Position numbers and translations under genes: made by a program. Of a stretch of 64,000 bases of DNA, positions 54,392-64,000 are shown one piece after another. Source of the stretch: DASWJZ01 sp963720705. Its GTDB lineage: Bacteria > Pseudomonadota > Alphaproteobacteria > Rhizobiales > Afifellaceae. Each line of letters begins with the position of its first letter. Within the stretch, counting starts at the first letter, position 1. The stretch is from contig CAVRGJ010000007.1 of the NCBI GenBank assembly GCA_963720705.1, forward strand, positions 731,964 through 795,963, written 5' to 3'. The notes under the pieces were generated by a model. The model made no database searches, was not told the DNA's origin, and saw nothing but the letters and a program-made list of their open reading frames with translations.

Positions 54392-54934
54392 CGGGATCGA
54401 TCCCTCCCTTGGCCTCCATCGCCCGACTTTGCGATGGAGACAAGGGTTCCGGGTGTCAAAAAAGGGGGAAAGTGCCGTCTCGGGAGGCGCACGGCTTCAC
54501 GACGTCGTAGGCGGGTAAGTCAGCGCTTCGGAAAGGTCGTTTGACGTCGACTCTTGCATTCGTCCGCGCCCCTTCCTAATAAGGTCGGCGACGGATTCCT
54601 CCTTGGCCGCGGACCGGCGCGACGTGACGCGACCCGCTCGCCAGCCGCAATTTGCCGGTTTTTCGGCCAGGTCGAAGACGGGTTCATGCGCTCTAACGGC
54701 GCAGGGACCGCGATCAGGGGACGAATCGTCCCACCCTGCCCGAAAGGCTGCTGATGCATTTCCGGCCCCCGACATCCACTAGACCGCCAAGCAGACCGGC
54801 ATTTGGCCGCGGCTTCGGCGGCGACGGTTTCGTCGGCCCCGAAAGCAACCGCGCATTTGGCCTTTCGCCTTTCAACAAGATTGGACCCGCCGCCGTCAGC
54901 GGCACGTGCCGGCCGGGTCCGGAGTCAATTTTCC
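54392..54934. other. 543-base divergent spacer and probable long rne leader
   Basis: Spacer between the amidase and RNase E genes, read outward in both directions. Short frames cross it but none shows family features, codon bias or a convincing ribosome-binding site, so I call no gene. The plus-strand promoter at 54554-54582 would leave a 5' leader of about 345 bases before the rne ATG, which could fold and serve autoregulation; I see no known riboswitch. Confidence 0.5.
54554..54582 (+). promoter_or_regulatory. candidate sigma-70 promoter for rne
   Basis: TTGCAT (54554-54559), 17 bases, TAATAA (54577-54582). It is the best -35/-10 pair I see upstream of rne and would initiate near 54589. 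Low-moderate confidence because the spacer is long and other pairs exist. Confidence 0.35.
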
Positions 54935-57605
54935 ATGTCGAACAAGATGCTCATCGATGCGACCCACCCGGAGGAAACCCGGGTGGTCGTGCTACGTGGC
55001 AACCGGGTTGAGGAGTTTGATTTCGAGGCGGCCGATCGCCAGCCGCTTAGAGGCAACATCTATCTCGCCAAGGTAACCCGGGTCGAACCGTCGCTGCAGG
55101 CGGCGTTCGTCGATTACGGCGGCAACCGCCACGGCTTCCTGGCGTTCTCCGAAATCCATCCAGACTACTACCAGATCCCCTACGCAGACCGTCAGGCGCT
55201 GCTGCAGGAGCAGGCGCGCGCCGACGCTGAACAGGCCGAGCGTGACGACGAGCAGGCGAACCGGCGCGCCGATCGCGAAGCGCGGCGCGAAGCCGAAGAA
55301 GATGCCCGCGCCGACGAGGCGCCCGAGACCGTCGGCGCCGAGCCCGCCGGAGCCGAGGCGAGCGAGTCCGATGTGGGCGAGGACTCCGACGCCGCGGAGA
55401 TCGAGGCGGCTGAAGCTTCGGACAACGATGAAGAGGATTCGCCCGAAGAGCCAGTTGCCGAGGCGATGGCTGCCGATATCGCGCCGGCCGAAGAGGTAAG
55501 CGAGCTGGCCGAGACGGAAGGCGAGATCGCGGCGGACGGAGAAACACGCGGAGACGCCGATGCGGCCGAGGGTAACCACGAAGGCGAGCGCGGCCAGGAG
55601 CTCGAGCAGGAGCGCGAGCACGAAGAAGACGAAAAGGTCGAGAGCGTCGGTGCGGAAGATGCGCTTGAGGAGCTGCCGGAGCGGCGCAAGCCGCGTCCGC
55701 GCCAATACAAGATCCAGGAAGTGATCAAGCGCCGCCAGGTGCTTCTCGTGCAGGTCGTCAAGGAAGAGCGCGGCAACAAGGGCGCGGCGCTCACCACCTA
55801 TTTGTCGCTCGCCGGCCGCTATTCGGTGCTGATGCCGAACACGGCACGCGGCGGCGGCATCTCCCGCAAGGTAACGACCCCCGCCGACCGCAAGCGCATG
55901 AAGGCGATCGCCTCCGATCTCGAAGTGCCGGAGGGGATGGGCGTGATCCTCCGCACCGCCGGTGCCAACCGCACCAAGAGCGAGATCAAGCGCGACTTCG
56001 AATATCTGCTGCGGCTTTGGGAGAACGTGCGCGAGCTGACGCTGCGCTCCTCCGCCCCAAAACTCGTCTACGAGGAAGGCAACCTCATCAAGCGCTCGAT
56101 CCGCGACCTCTACTCGCGCGAGATCGATCAGGTGGTGGTCGCCGGCGACGACGCCTACCGCGAGGCGAAGGACTTCATGCGCATGCTCATGCCGAGCCAT
56201 GCGCGCAACGTCCAGCTCTACAAGGACACGGTGCCGGTCTTCTCGCGGAACGGCGTCGAAGCGCAGCTCGACGCGATGTTCTCCCCGCAGGTGACGCTGA
56301 AGTCGGGCGGCTACATCGTCATCAACCAGACTGAGGCGCTGGTTTCGATCGACGTCAATTCCGGGCGCTCCACGCGCGAGCATTCGATCGAGGACACGGC
56401 GCTCAAGACCAACCTCGAGGCGGCGGAGGAGATCTCCCGCCAGCTTCGGCTGCGCGACCTTGCCGGCCTTATCGTCATCGACTTCATCGACATGGAGGAA
56501 AAGCGGAATAACCGCTCGGTCGAACGCAAGCTGAAGGATTGCCTGCGCGCCGACCGCGCCCGCATCCAGGTCGGCCGCATCTCGCATTTCGGGCTGCTCG
56601 AAATGTCGCGCCAGCGCATCCGCACCGGCGTCTTGGAAAGCTCCACTGTCCCCTGCCCGCATTGCCGCGGCACGGGCCAGGTGCGCTCGGTGTCGTCGCT
56701 GTCGCTGCAGATTCTGCGCGCGCTTGAGGATCACCTCCTTCGCCACAGCGGCCACAATCTCATCGTGCGCACGCGCGAGGAGGTGGCGCTCTATGTGCTG
56801 AACCAGAAGCGCCGACATTTGGCCGACCTTGAGGCGCGCTTCGGCGTACAGATCGCGATCTCCGGAGAAGCGCCGGAGAACGGCGCGGGCTATTCGATCG
56901 AGCGCGGTACGCCCGTCGAAGATCGGCCGGAGGCGACCGGAGCGGTTGCAATGCGCGACATGCCGGAAGCCGCTCCAGTCGAGGAAGAGGAAGCAGAGGC
57001 AGAGATCGAGCACGAGGCGGAGGGTGGCGACGAGGGTCGCGAACGCCGGCCGCGCCGGCGCCGTCGGCGTCGTGGTAACGGCGACGATCGCCACGAGCCC
57101 CGCCGCGCGGACGCCGAGACAGACGAAGACGGTAGCGTGCCGGAGCGCGAAGAGGCGCCGGAGGAGCGCGTGGGGTCGGAAGCCGAATCTGCCGAGGGCC
57201 GCGAGCGCCGTCGCCGTCGCGGTCGACGGGGCGGTCGACGCCGCGGTCGCGGTCGCGAAAACGGCGAGCGCAACGAGAATGGCCGCCGCGCGGAGGCGGA
57301 AGCCGGCCCTGACACCGACATCAGAGATTCAAGCGAGCCCGCCTATGTCGACGACGACATGGAGCCCTTCGCCGAGGCGCCTGCCGAGAACTCCTGAATA
57401 CGCTGAGGAGCCGTCCGTCCGGGCCGAAGCGTTTGAGCCGGAGCCTGAAACCACGGAGCAAGATGAGCCTGCGACGCGCGACGAGCCCGAGGCGGAGGAA
57501 CCGGCCGCAGAGCCGGAGCCGGCACCCGTCGAATCCACCCCCGAAGTCGACGACGGTCGTCCGAAACGCACGGGCTGGTGGAACCGGCGTTCCTCGTTCT
57601 TCTGA
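54935..57605 (+). CDS. rne: ribonuclease E (frameshift near the 3' end)
   Basis: Endoribonuclease that organises the RNA degradosome. The N-terminal RNase-E/G fold starts MSNKMLIDATHPEETR. The S1 domain (about 35 onward) is split by a Glu/Ala/Asp-rich insertion of roughly 160 residues, then resumes at RKPRPRQYKIQEVIKRRQ. The catalytic DNase-I-like region has EALVSIDVNSGRSTREHSIE and LAGLIVIDFIDMEE (both Asp ligands), and the Zn-link Cys pair is in VPCPHCRGTGQVRS. The C-terminal scaffold is Arg- and Glu-rich. One extra A at 57389-57390 ends the frame at 57397; without it the protein continues to the usual RPKRTGWWNRR end, 889 residues. GGAG lies about 11 bases before the ATG. Confidence 0.93.
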
Positions 57606-57629
57606 GCAAGCGAGGAGCTTCAAACATCT

Positions 57630-57747
57630 GTCGTCATTGCCGGGCTTGACCCGGCAATCCATTACGTCGCGGTCGCGATCCTTTGTTCGGTGCGGAATGG
57701 ATGCCCGGATCATCCTCGGACTTGATCCGAGGACCGGGCATGACGAC
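57630..57747. repeat. long palindromic dispersed repeat, copy 2
   Basis: Same two-palindrome structure as at 8529-8649. Here the first palindrome is nearly perfect (GCCGGGCTTGACCCGGC). The second half (about 57695-57747) is identical over some 50 bases to 8597-8649. It lies between the convergent ends of rne and argC, so it may also act as a bidirectional terminator. Confidence 0.85.
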
Positions 57748-57779
57748 GTCGAGCGTTGGTGACCTGCGCTCCCTGCTCT

Positions 57780-58826
57780 TTAGGGGAACAGCGGCAGCTG
57801 CAAGAGGCCCGTCGTCTCTTCGAGGCCGAAAGCGATGTTCATATTCTGCAGCGCCTGTCCGGCCGAACCTTTGACCAGGTTGTCGAGCACCGAGATCACG
57901 ATGGCGCGGCCTGGGATGCGGTCGGCGAAGACGCCGATCTGAACGTAGTTCGAGCCGCGCACGTTCTGCGTCTGCGGCATGACACCTTGCGGCGCGACAT
58001 GCACGAACGGCTCCTGCGCATAGGCGCTGGAAAGCGCCTCGCGGAGATCGTTTGCCGTCCCGCCCTTTAGCTTCACATAAGACGTGCAGAGCTCGCCGCG
58101 GCTCATCGGGATCAGATGCGGCGTGAAATTCACGGTGACGTTGCGGCCGACCGCAAGCCCGATCTCCTGCTCGATCTCCGGTGCGTGCCGGTGTTTCGCC
58201 ACCGAATAGGGCGAGAGCCCCTCCCCCGCTTCGGTGAAGAGCGTGTTCTGCTTCAGGCCCCGCCCGGCGCCTGAGACGCCGGACTTCGCGTCGACAATGA
58301 TGTCGCCGGCGTCGATGAGCCCGGCCTTGGCGATCGGCACAAGCGCCAAGAGCGCCGCAGTCGGGTAGCAGCCGGGGCAAGCGATGAGCCGCGCCGTCCT
58401 GATCTTGTCGCGATAGAACTCGGTCAGCCCGTAGACCGCCTCCTTTTGCAGCTTCGGCGCGCGGTGCTCGTGTCCGTACCATTCGGCGTAGGTGGCCATG
58501 TCGGCGAGGCGGAAGTCCGCCGACATGTCGATCACCTTGATCTTCGGATTTGCGGCGAGCACCGCCGCCGTGATCTCCTGCGTGGTGCCGTGCGGCAATC
58601 CGCAGAAGACGGCGTCGAGTGTTGTCCAGTCGACCTTCTCCCATTCGACCAGCGTCGGCAGGTCGAGCATGAAGAAGTGCGGGAAGACCTCCGCCATCGC
58701 CTTGCCGGCATGCGTGTTGGCGGTGAGCGCCGCGATTTCGACGTTCGGATGCCGGGCGGCGAGGCGCACGAGGTCGGCGCCCGTATAGCCGGACGCGCCG
58801 AGAACGCCGATCCTGATCTTGTTCAT
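57780..58826 (-). CDS. argC: N-acetyl-gamma-glutamyl-phosphate reductase
   Basis: NADPH-dependent step of arginine biosynthesis. 348 residues: nucleotide-binding VLGASGYTGADLVRLAARHP, CGLPHGTTQE, FYRDKIRTARLIACPGCYPT with the active Cys in PGCYPTAALL, DAKSGVSGAGR, NFTPHLIPMSRGEL, and the conserved C-terminal VLDNLVKGSAGQALQNMN. The length and start (MNKIRIGVLG) are normal. It is a single gene here; the genes normally upstream (rplM-rpsI) are not in this window. Confidence 0.96.
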   Translation of the reverse strand: MNKIRIGVLGASGYTGADLVRLAARHPNVEIAALTANTHAGKAMAEVFPHFFMLDLPTLVEWEKVDWTTLDAVFCGLPHGTTQEITAAVLAANPKIKVIDMSADFRLADMATYAEWYGHEHRAPKLQKEAVYGLTEFYRDKIRTARLIACPGCYPTAALLALVPIAKAGLIDAGDIIVDAKSGVSGAGRGLKQNTLFTEAGEGLSPYSVAKHRHAPEIEQEIGLAVGRNVTVNFTPHLIPMSRGELCTSYVKLKGGTANDLREALSSAYAQEPFVHVAPQGVMPQTQNVRGSNYVQIGVFADRIPGRAIVISVLDNLVKGSAGQALQNMNIAFGLEETTGLLQLPLFP

Positions 58827-59064
58827 CGCCCTGCGGCTCCGCGGAGAAATGCGGCTCGCGGTCTAGCGGCAACCCGCTGCGGAGTAAACGTCAGGGCGGA
58901 AGCCGAGGCACGGATAAGTCACCAAGGCGGAGCGCGCGATAGACTCCGCGCGCGGTAGCAGCTAACCACGGACCCGTTTCGGTGGCGCTCCGATCAGGCG
59001 CTGCCGTATTGCCGATGTGCCGTAGAGAGCGGGGCGTCGGGCGAACCGAAAGGCGGAGCGGTTC

Positions 59065-60183
59065 ATGCGGGTGCTCTCGATCCTGCGTTCCGAGTTGGCT
59101 TTTGTGGTCGCCGCCGCGACAGCCGCGATCCTCTACTCGGTCGGGGCACACTGGCTCGATGATCTGTCCCAGCCGGTCAAGTTTGCCGTGCTGTTCATCT
59201 GGATATTCGGCGTGGTGCTTTGGTCGGCTTTTGCGGCGGTCCGCCATGCCGACTGCCTCGCCGAGATCCTGGGCGAGCCGTACGGCACGCTCATTCTGAC
59301 GATCTCGGTGATCTGCATCGAAGTGGCGATGATCAGCGCCGTCATGATCCACGGCGGGGACAATCCGGAGCTCGCCCGCGATACTATGATGGCGGTGATG
59401 ATGATCGTGCTTAACGGCATGGTCGGCGTCTGCCTCCTGGTCGGCGGGATTCGCTACCGCGAGCAGGAGTACAACCTACGCGGAACGCGCGCTTTCCTGT
59501 CCGTTCTCGTCACCTTGTCGACCGTGTCGCTCATCCTGCCCCGTTTCACGCTCTCAACGCCCGACCCGAGTCTGACCGAGCGGCAGGCCGTGCTCTTCAG
59601 TCTGATCACGATCGCGCTCTATGGCGCCTTTCTCGCTATTCAGACGATCCGCCATCAGGGCTTTTTCCTGGACGCATCTCCCGTCGATGTTGTCGAAGAA
59701 AAGGCCTACGGCGCGCAGGGACATACAGTGCGCTCGGTGTTCTTCCACGCCGTGTTCCTTGTCCTCACGCTGATTCCGATCGTGCTTCTCTCCAAGAAGC
59801 TGGCAATCCTCGTCGACGAAGGCATAGCCATATTGAACGCGCCGTTGGCGCTCGGCGGCGTTCTGGTCGCGATACTGGTCCTGGCGCCTGAGGGGCTCGC
59901 CGCCTTTCACGCCGCCTACGTCAATCACCTGCAGCGAGCCGTGAACATCTGCTTCGGCTCGGCGCTTGCAACGATCAGCCTCACCGTGCCCGCGGTCGTC
60001 ACCGTCAGCATCTTGACCGGCAATCACGTCGTCCTCGGGCTCGATGGGACGGAGATGGTCCTGCTTCTCCTGACGCTCGCCTTGAGCCTGATCACGTTTA
60101 GCGGGCCGCGGACCAACGTCCTTCAGGGTGCGGTCCACGTCGTCGTTTTCGTGGTCTACCTGATCCTGATCTTCGACCCGTGA
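59065..60183 (+). CDS. ChaA-like cation/proton antiporter
   Basis: Integral inner-membrane antiporter of the CaCA/CAX superfamily, exchanging Ca2+ (or Na+/K+) for protons. 372 residues with about eleven hydrophobic segments and the two alpha-repeat motifs: GEPYGTLILTISVICIEVAM (first acidic site Glu) and LAPEGLAAFHAAYVNHLQRA (second Glu). The order and length match ChaA of E. coli. The ATG at 59065 is the family start. It stands alone between argC and the oxyR group; 238 bases of upstream sequence hold no clear gene. Confidence 0.9.
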   Translation: MRVLSILRSELAFVVAAATAAILYSVGAHWLDDLSQPVKFAVLFIWIFGVVLWSAFAAVRHADCLAEILGEPYGTLILTISVICIEVAMISAVMIHGGDNPELARDTMMAVMMIVLNGMVGVCLLVGGIRYREQEYNLRGTRAFLSVLVTLSTVSLILPRFTLSTPDPSLTERQAVLFSLITIALYGAFLAIQTIRHQGFFLDASPVDVVEEKAYGAQGHTVRSVFFHAVFLVLTLIPIVLLSKKLAILVDEGIAILNAPLALGGVLVAILVLAPEGLAAFHAAYVNHLQRAVNICFGSALATISLTVPAVVTVSILTGNHVVLGLDGTEMVLLLLTLALSLITFSGPRTNVLQGAVHVVVFVVYLILIFDP

Positions 60184-60230
60184 GCACGGCGGAGCAGTGC
60201 GTCGGTGCATCCGCGGCGCGGCGGCCCGGA

Positions 60231-60743
60231 CTATAGTCCTATCCCCGTCTCGCGCTGGAAGAGGATCAGGTCGAGTGGGGGCGCCGCGTCGTGTCCGGCA
60301 AGCGCCGTCAGGAGCCCGTGCACCTGTCCGCGGTGGTGCGTCTGGTGATTGAAGAAGTGCGCGAGCGCCGGCGAAAGCCGCTGGGTGACGTCGGCTGGCT
60401 GGGTGATCGTGCGGTAGGTGAAGGTCGCCGCAAGCCGATCGTCGTCGAGGCCGTCGATGAAGCCGATGATGCGGCGGTCCTCCGCCTCGCGCTCGACCCT
60501 CAACGATGCGAGGTCGTTACAGGGAACCGCGTCGAGCGCCGAATAGGTCGGCCCTTCATTGCTGAAGCGACGCATCCAGATGCGGTCGCCAACCAGGATG
60601 TGGTTCAGCGTGCGATGCACGGAGCCGAAGAAGGCGCCGCGTTCGGCGCGATAGTCGGCGTCCGCAAGCTTGGCCGCGGCGTCATAGATGCGGCGGTTGG
60701 CCCACGCGTTGTAGCGGGCGAACATCGCGAAATGCGCTTTCAT
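60231..60743 (-). CDS. DinB-family metal-dependent protein
   Basis: 170 residues of the DinB/YfiT four-helix bundle. The metal-binding His are in FFGSVHRTLNHILVGDRIW and in LAHFFNHQTHHRGQVHGLL (two His, three apart). The N-terminus MKAHFAMFARYNAWANRRIY is typical. DinB-fold proteins include thiol S-transferases, with damage-inducible members in Bacillus; the reaction here is unknown. The ATG at 60743 overlaps the oxyR stop (ATGA), so it is made from the oxyR message and may belong to the oxidative-stress response. Confidence 0.9.
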   Translation of the reverse strand: MKAHFAMFARYNAWANRRIYDAAAKLADADYRAERGAFFGSVHRTLNHILVGDRIWMRRFSNEGPTYSALDAVPCNDLASLRVEREAEDRRIIGFIDGLDDDRLAATFTYRTITQPADVTQRLSPALAHFFNHQTHHRGQVHGLLTALAGHDAAPPLDLILFQRETGIGL

Positions 60744-61705
60744 GCGGCGGCCTTTCGACTGCGTCTGCGCTGCTTGGCACGGCCCGCCGGCGGCGCGTCG
60801 ATTATCTTCACGATCTCCGGCAGCGAGGCGCGGATGGTCGCGGCGATGGCGCGATAGCGCTCGGCGCGCGGGTCGGTGGCGCGGAAGGCGAGTGCCACGA
60901 TGCGGAAGGCGCGCGGGTCTCTGATCGGAGCGTAGCGAACGAGCCCGCCGAAGCTCTCCCGATCGGTTGCCGCCAGCGCCGGCAACAGCGAGCACCCGGC
61001 GCCGGCTGCGACCATATGCCGAAGCGTCTCAAGGCTCGTCGCGTGGCGCTGCGTGCGGTTGCCAGAGCGGCGGCAAAGCGCCAGCGTCTGGTCGCGCAGG
61101 CAATGCCCCTCTTCGAGCAGGATCAGGTGATGGCTGTCGAGGTCGTCGATCGTGAGCGCGCGCGCCGGCAGCCCCATCTCGGCCGGGTGGATCGCCAGGA
61201 ACGGCTCCTCGAAGAGCGGGATCAACTCCAGCCCCTCGCCGCGAATGGGCGTCGAGATCAGCGCGAGATCGGTCTCGCCGGCGCTAAGCGCCGCGACGAT
61301 CTGCTCGGTCCGCCCCTCGCGCAGCACGAACTCAACCTTCGAGAAGCGCTCGCGGAGCGGCCGCAGGATGTGCGGCGCGATATAGGGGCCGAGCGTCGCG
61401 ATGGCGTCGACGCGGAGCGTACCGGAAAGCGCGTTTCCGGCCGAGGCAAGCTCTAGGAAGCGGCGTCCCTCGTCGAGTGCGCGCCGGGCTTGGCGGATGA
61501 GCCCGCTGCCGCTCTCCGTGACGATGACGCCGCGCGGCGTCCGCTCGAAGAGTCTGACGCCGAGGGTGTCCTCAAGCTTCTTCACTTGCGTCGACAACGC
61601 CGGCTGCGAGACATGGCAGCGCGCGGCCGCGCGGCCGAAGTGCCTTTCCTCGGCAACGGCGACGGCGTATTCGAGATCGCGCAGCGAAAGGCTGTTAAGC
61701 AGCAT
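60740..61705 (-). CDS. oxyR: hydrogen peroxide-sensing regulator OxyR
   Basis: LysR-type regulator with an N-terminal winged helix-turn-helix (SLRDLEYAVAVAEERHFGRA, then HVSQPALSTQVKKLED) and a regulatory domain containing LLEEGHCLRDQTLALCRR. Its two Cys match the redox pair of E. coli OxyR (C199 and C208). About 321 residues from the Met at 61705, which is the family start; the GTG at 61744 would place the start inside the operator. An ATAG-N7-CTAT site lies 22 bases upstream. It is followed by the coupled dinB-like gene. Confidence 0.95.
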   Translation of the reverse strand: MLLNSLSLRDLEYAVAVAEERHFGRAAARCHVSQPALSTQVKKLEDTLGVRLFERTPRGVIVTESGSGLIRQARRALDEGRRFLELASAGNALSGTLRVDAIATLGPYIAPHILRPLRERFSKVEFVLREGRTEQIVAALSAGETDLALISTPIRGEGLELIPLFEEPFLAIHPAEMGLPARALTIDDLDSHHLILLEEGHCLRDQTLALCRRSGNRTQRHATSLETLRHMVAAGAGCSLLPALAATDRESFGGLVRYAPIRDPRAFRIVALAFRATDPRAERYRAIAATIRASLPEIVKIIDAPPAGRAKQRRRSRKAAA

Positions 61706-61726
61706 GGAAGGCCGGCGGATAGTGCG

Positions 61727-61741
61727 ATAGGCGCGGCCTAT
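61727..61741. promoter_or_regulatory. OxyR half-operator in the oxyR/GST divergent spacer
   Basis: ATAG (61727-61730) GCGCGGC CTAT (61738-61741), inside the perfect palindrome GATAGGC-GCG-GCCTATC. Consensus OxyR sites are made of ATAG-N7-CTAT units. A second ATAG lies at 61719-61722. The site is 22 bases upstream of the oxyR ATG, the usual place for autoregulation. Confidence 0.7.
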
Positions 61742-61828
61742 CACGCTTTGGCGAGGCGTGCCACTACGCCTTGCGCGGTTTTCGAACCACGGTCATTCTC
61801 GCGCCGTTTCGAGGCGGGACGAAAACCC

Positions 61829-62521
61829 ATGTCGATTATTCTCTACGAACTTTGCGGTCGAGATCCAGAGCGCATCTTCAGCCCGCATTGCTGGAAAGTC
61901 CGGATGGCGCTCGCCCACAAGGGCCTCGATTTCGAGACGCGGCCGACTCCCTTCACGAAGATTCCGGCGATCGCCGCCGGCTTCTCCAAGACCGTGCCGG
62001 TGCTTGAGGACGACGGCGAGCTGATCCGCGAATCCTTCGACATCGCGCTGCATCTGGAGCGCAAATACCCCGACCGCCCGACCCTCTTCGGCGGGCCCGG
62101 CGGCGAGGCGATGGCGCGGTTCATCGAGCGCTGGAGCCTGCTCACCCTGCACCCGCGCCTGATGCGCTGCATCGTTGCCGACATCAGCTCCATACTCGGT
62201 GACGAGGACCAGGCCTATTTCCGGCAGAGTCGCGAGCAGCGCTTCGGCATGAAGCTTGAAGAGGTACAGGCGGGGCGCGAAGCCGCAGCCGAAGACTTCC
62301 GTGCGGCGCTTGCACCGCTGCGGGAGGTTCTGGCACTTCAACCTTTCATCGGCGGCGAGGAGCCGCTCTTCTCCGATTTCATTGTCTTCGGACCGCTGCA
62401 ATGGGCGCGGATCGCGAGCCCCTTCCAGGCGCTCAAGAACGACGACCCGGTGGCAGCGTGGTTCGGAAGCTGCCTCGCCCTCTACAACGGCATGGCTTCA
62501 AAGACGAAAGCCGCCGCCTGA
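61829..62521 (+). CDS. glutathione S-transferase family protein (LigE/LigF-like N-terminus)
   Basis: 230 residues: an N-terminal thioredoxin-like domain with the conserved pattern SPHCWKVRMALAHKGLDFET, a conserved loop cis-Pro in KTVPVLED and GELIRESFDIALHLER, then an all-helical C-terminal domain. The CWKVRMAL segment resembles the beta-etherase and other bacterial GSTs. The ATG at 61829 follows GAGGCGGGACG. It sits between oxyR (divergent) and katG (convergent), suggesting a role in detoxification. The substrate is unknown. Confidence 0.85.
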   Translation: MSIILYELCGRDPERIFSPHCWKVRMALAHKGLDFETRPTPFTKIPAIAAGFSKTVPVLEDDGELIRESFDIALHLERKYPDRPTLFGGPGGEAMARFIERWSLLTLHPRLMRCIVADISSILGDEDQAYFRQSREQRFGMKLEEVQAGREAAAEDFRAALAPLREVLALQPFIGGEEPLFSDFIVFGPLQWARIASPFQALKNDDPVAAWFGSCLALYNGMASKTKAAA

Positions 62522-62577
62522 AAGAGCCGGGCCGCGGCGTTGCCGCCGCGGCCCCGAACGGTCGCTTGGGCGGACTG

Positions 62578-64000
<1,423 letters not shown>

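Noticed and set aside
54754..55011. Short plus-strand frame overlapping the rne start
   Set aside because: No convincing ribosome-binding site and Pro/Gly/Arg-rich; it runs through the rne start codon and is best seen as leader sequence.
54992..57094. A 700-codon open frame on the minus strand
   Set aside because: Antisense to rne; it exists because the acidic and basic repeats of RNase E avoid stops on the complement.

Overview
The window is a high-GC chromosomal segment of an alphaproteobacterium, almost certainly of the order Hyphomicrobiales (Rhizobiales). This rests on gene order: glmU-glmS-DUF502 beside recG, sdhE and mfd; a long suf operon headed by a cysteine desulfurase; an anmK/tyrS divergent pair; M23 peptidase, prfB, PBP1A, amidase and RNase E in a row; and two copies of a long palindromic dispersed repeat of the kind common in this order. 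The genus cannot be fixed from sequence alone. I recognise no rRNA, tRNA or CRISPR array.

Layout. 0-6 kb: a DUF3302 / HlyD-type adaptor / NodT-type outer-membrane factor export operon on the minus strand, a small membrane protein coupled to DsbB, and three small proteins of unknown function, two of them exported. 6-15 kb: a tandem gamma-carbonic-anhydrase-like protein, nicotinate phosphoribosyltransferase, a glutaryl-CoA-dehydrogenase-like enzyme, a GAF-GGDEF-EAL protein, several small proteins, an alpha/beta hydrolase that lacks its nucleophile region, and an OmpA-family protein. 15.3-18.7 kb: a patch that looks lower in GC, with a dGTPase gene broken by an intact IS3-family (IS407-type) element. 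18.7-30.5 kb: mfd, sdhE, an unknown helical-repeat-like gene, recG, DUF502, glmS, glmU. 30.5-39.2 kb: the suf iron-sulfur assembly operon, carrying an inserted higBA toxin-antitoxin module with its own promoter/operator. 39.2-50 kb: hydrolase, GGDEF-EAL protein, anmK, tyrS, a large AsmA-like protein, Bcp peroxiredoxin and an M23 peptidase. 49.4-57.6 kb: prfB (with its programmed +1 frameshift), PBP1A, amidase and RNase E. 57.6-64 kb: argC, a cation/proton antiporter, and an oxidative-stress group (DinB-family protein, oxyR, a glutathione-transferase-like protein, and katG running off the right edge).

How the parts fit together. Several blocks serve the envelope: glmU/glmS make UDP-GlcNAc, AnmK recycles anhydroMurNAc, PBP1A builds peptidoglycan, and the M23 peptidase and amidase cut it. 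The suf operon appears to be iron-controlled through a palindrome resembling the Irr/RirA iron-control element. oxyR has an ATAG-N7-CTAT site just upstream of its own start.

Sequence quality. Six ordinary housekeeping or metabolic genes (NodT-like, gcdH-like, anmK, tyrS, mrcA, rne) are each broken by what reads as one extra base. Removing that base restores a full-length family member every time. This pattern is best explained by residual insertion errors in the assembly. The two frameshifts that look genuine are the programmed ones in prfB (+1) and in the IS element (-1 at a run of seven A).
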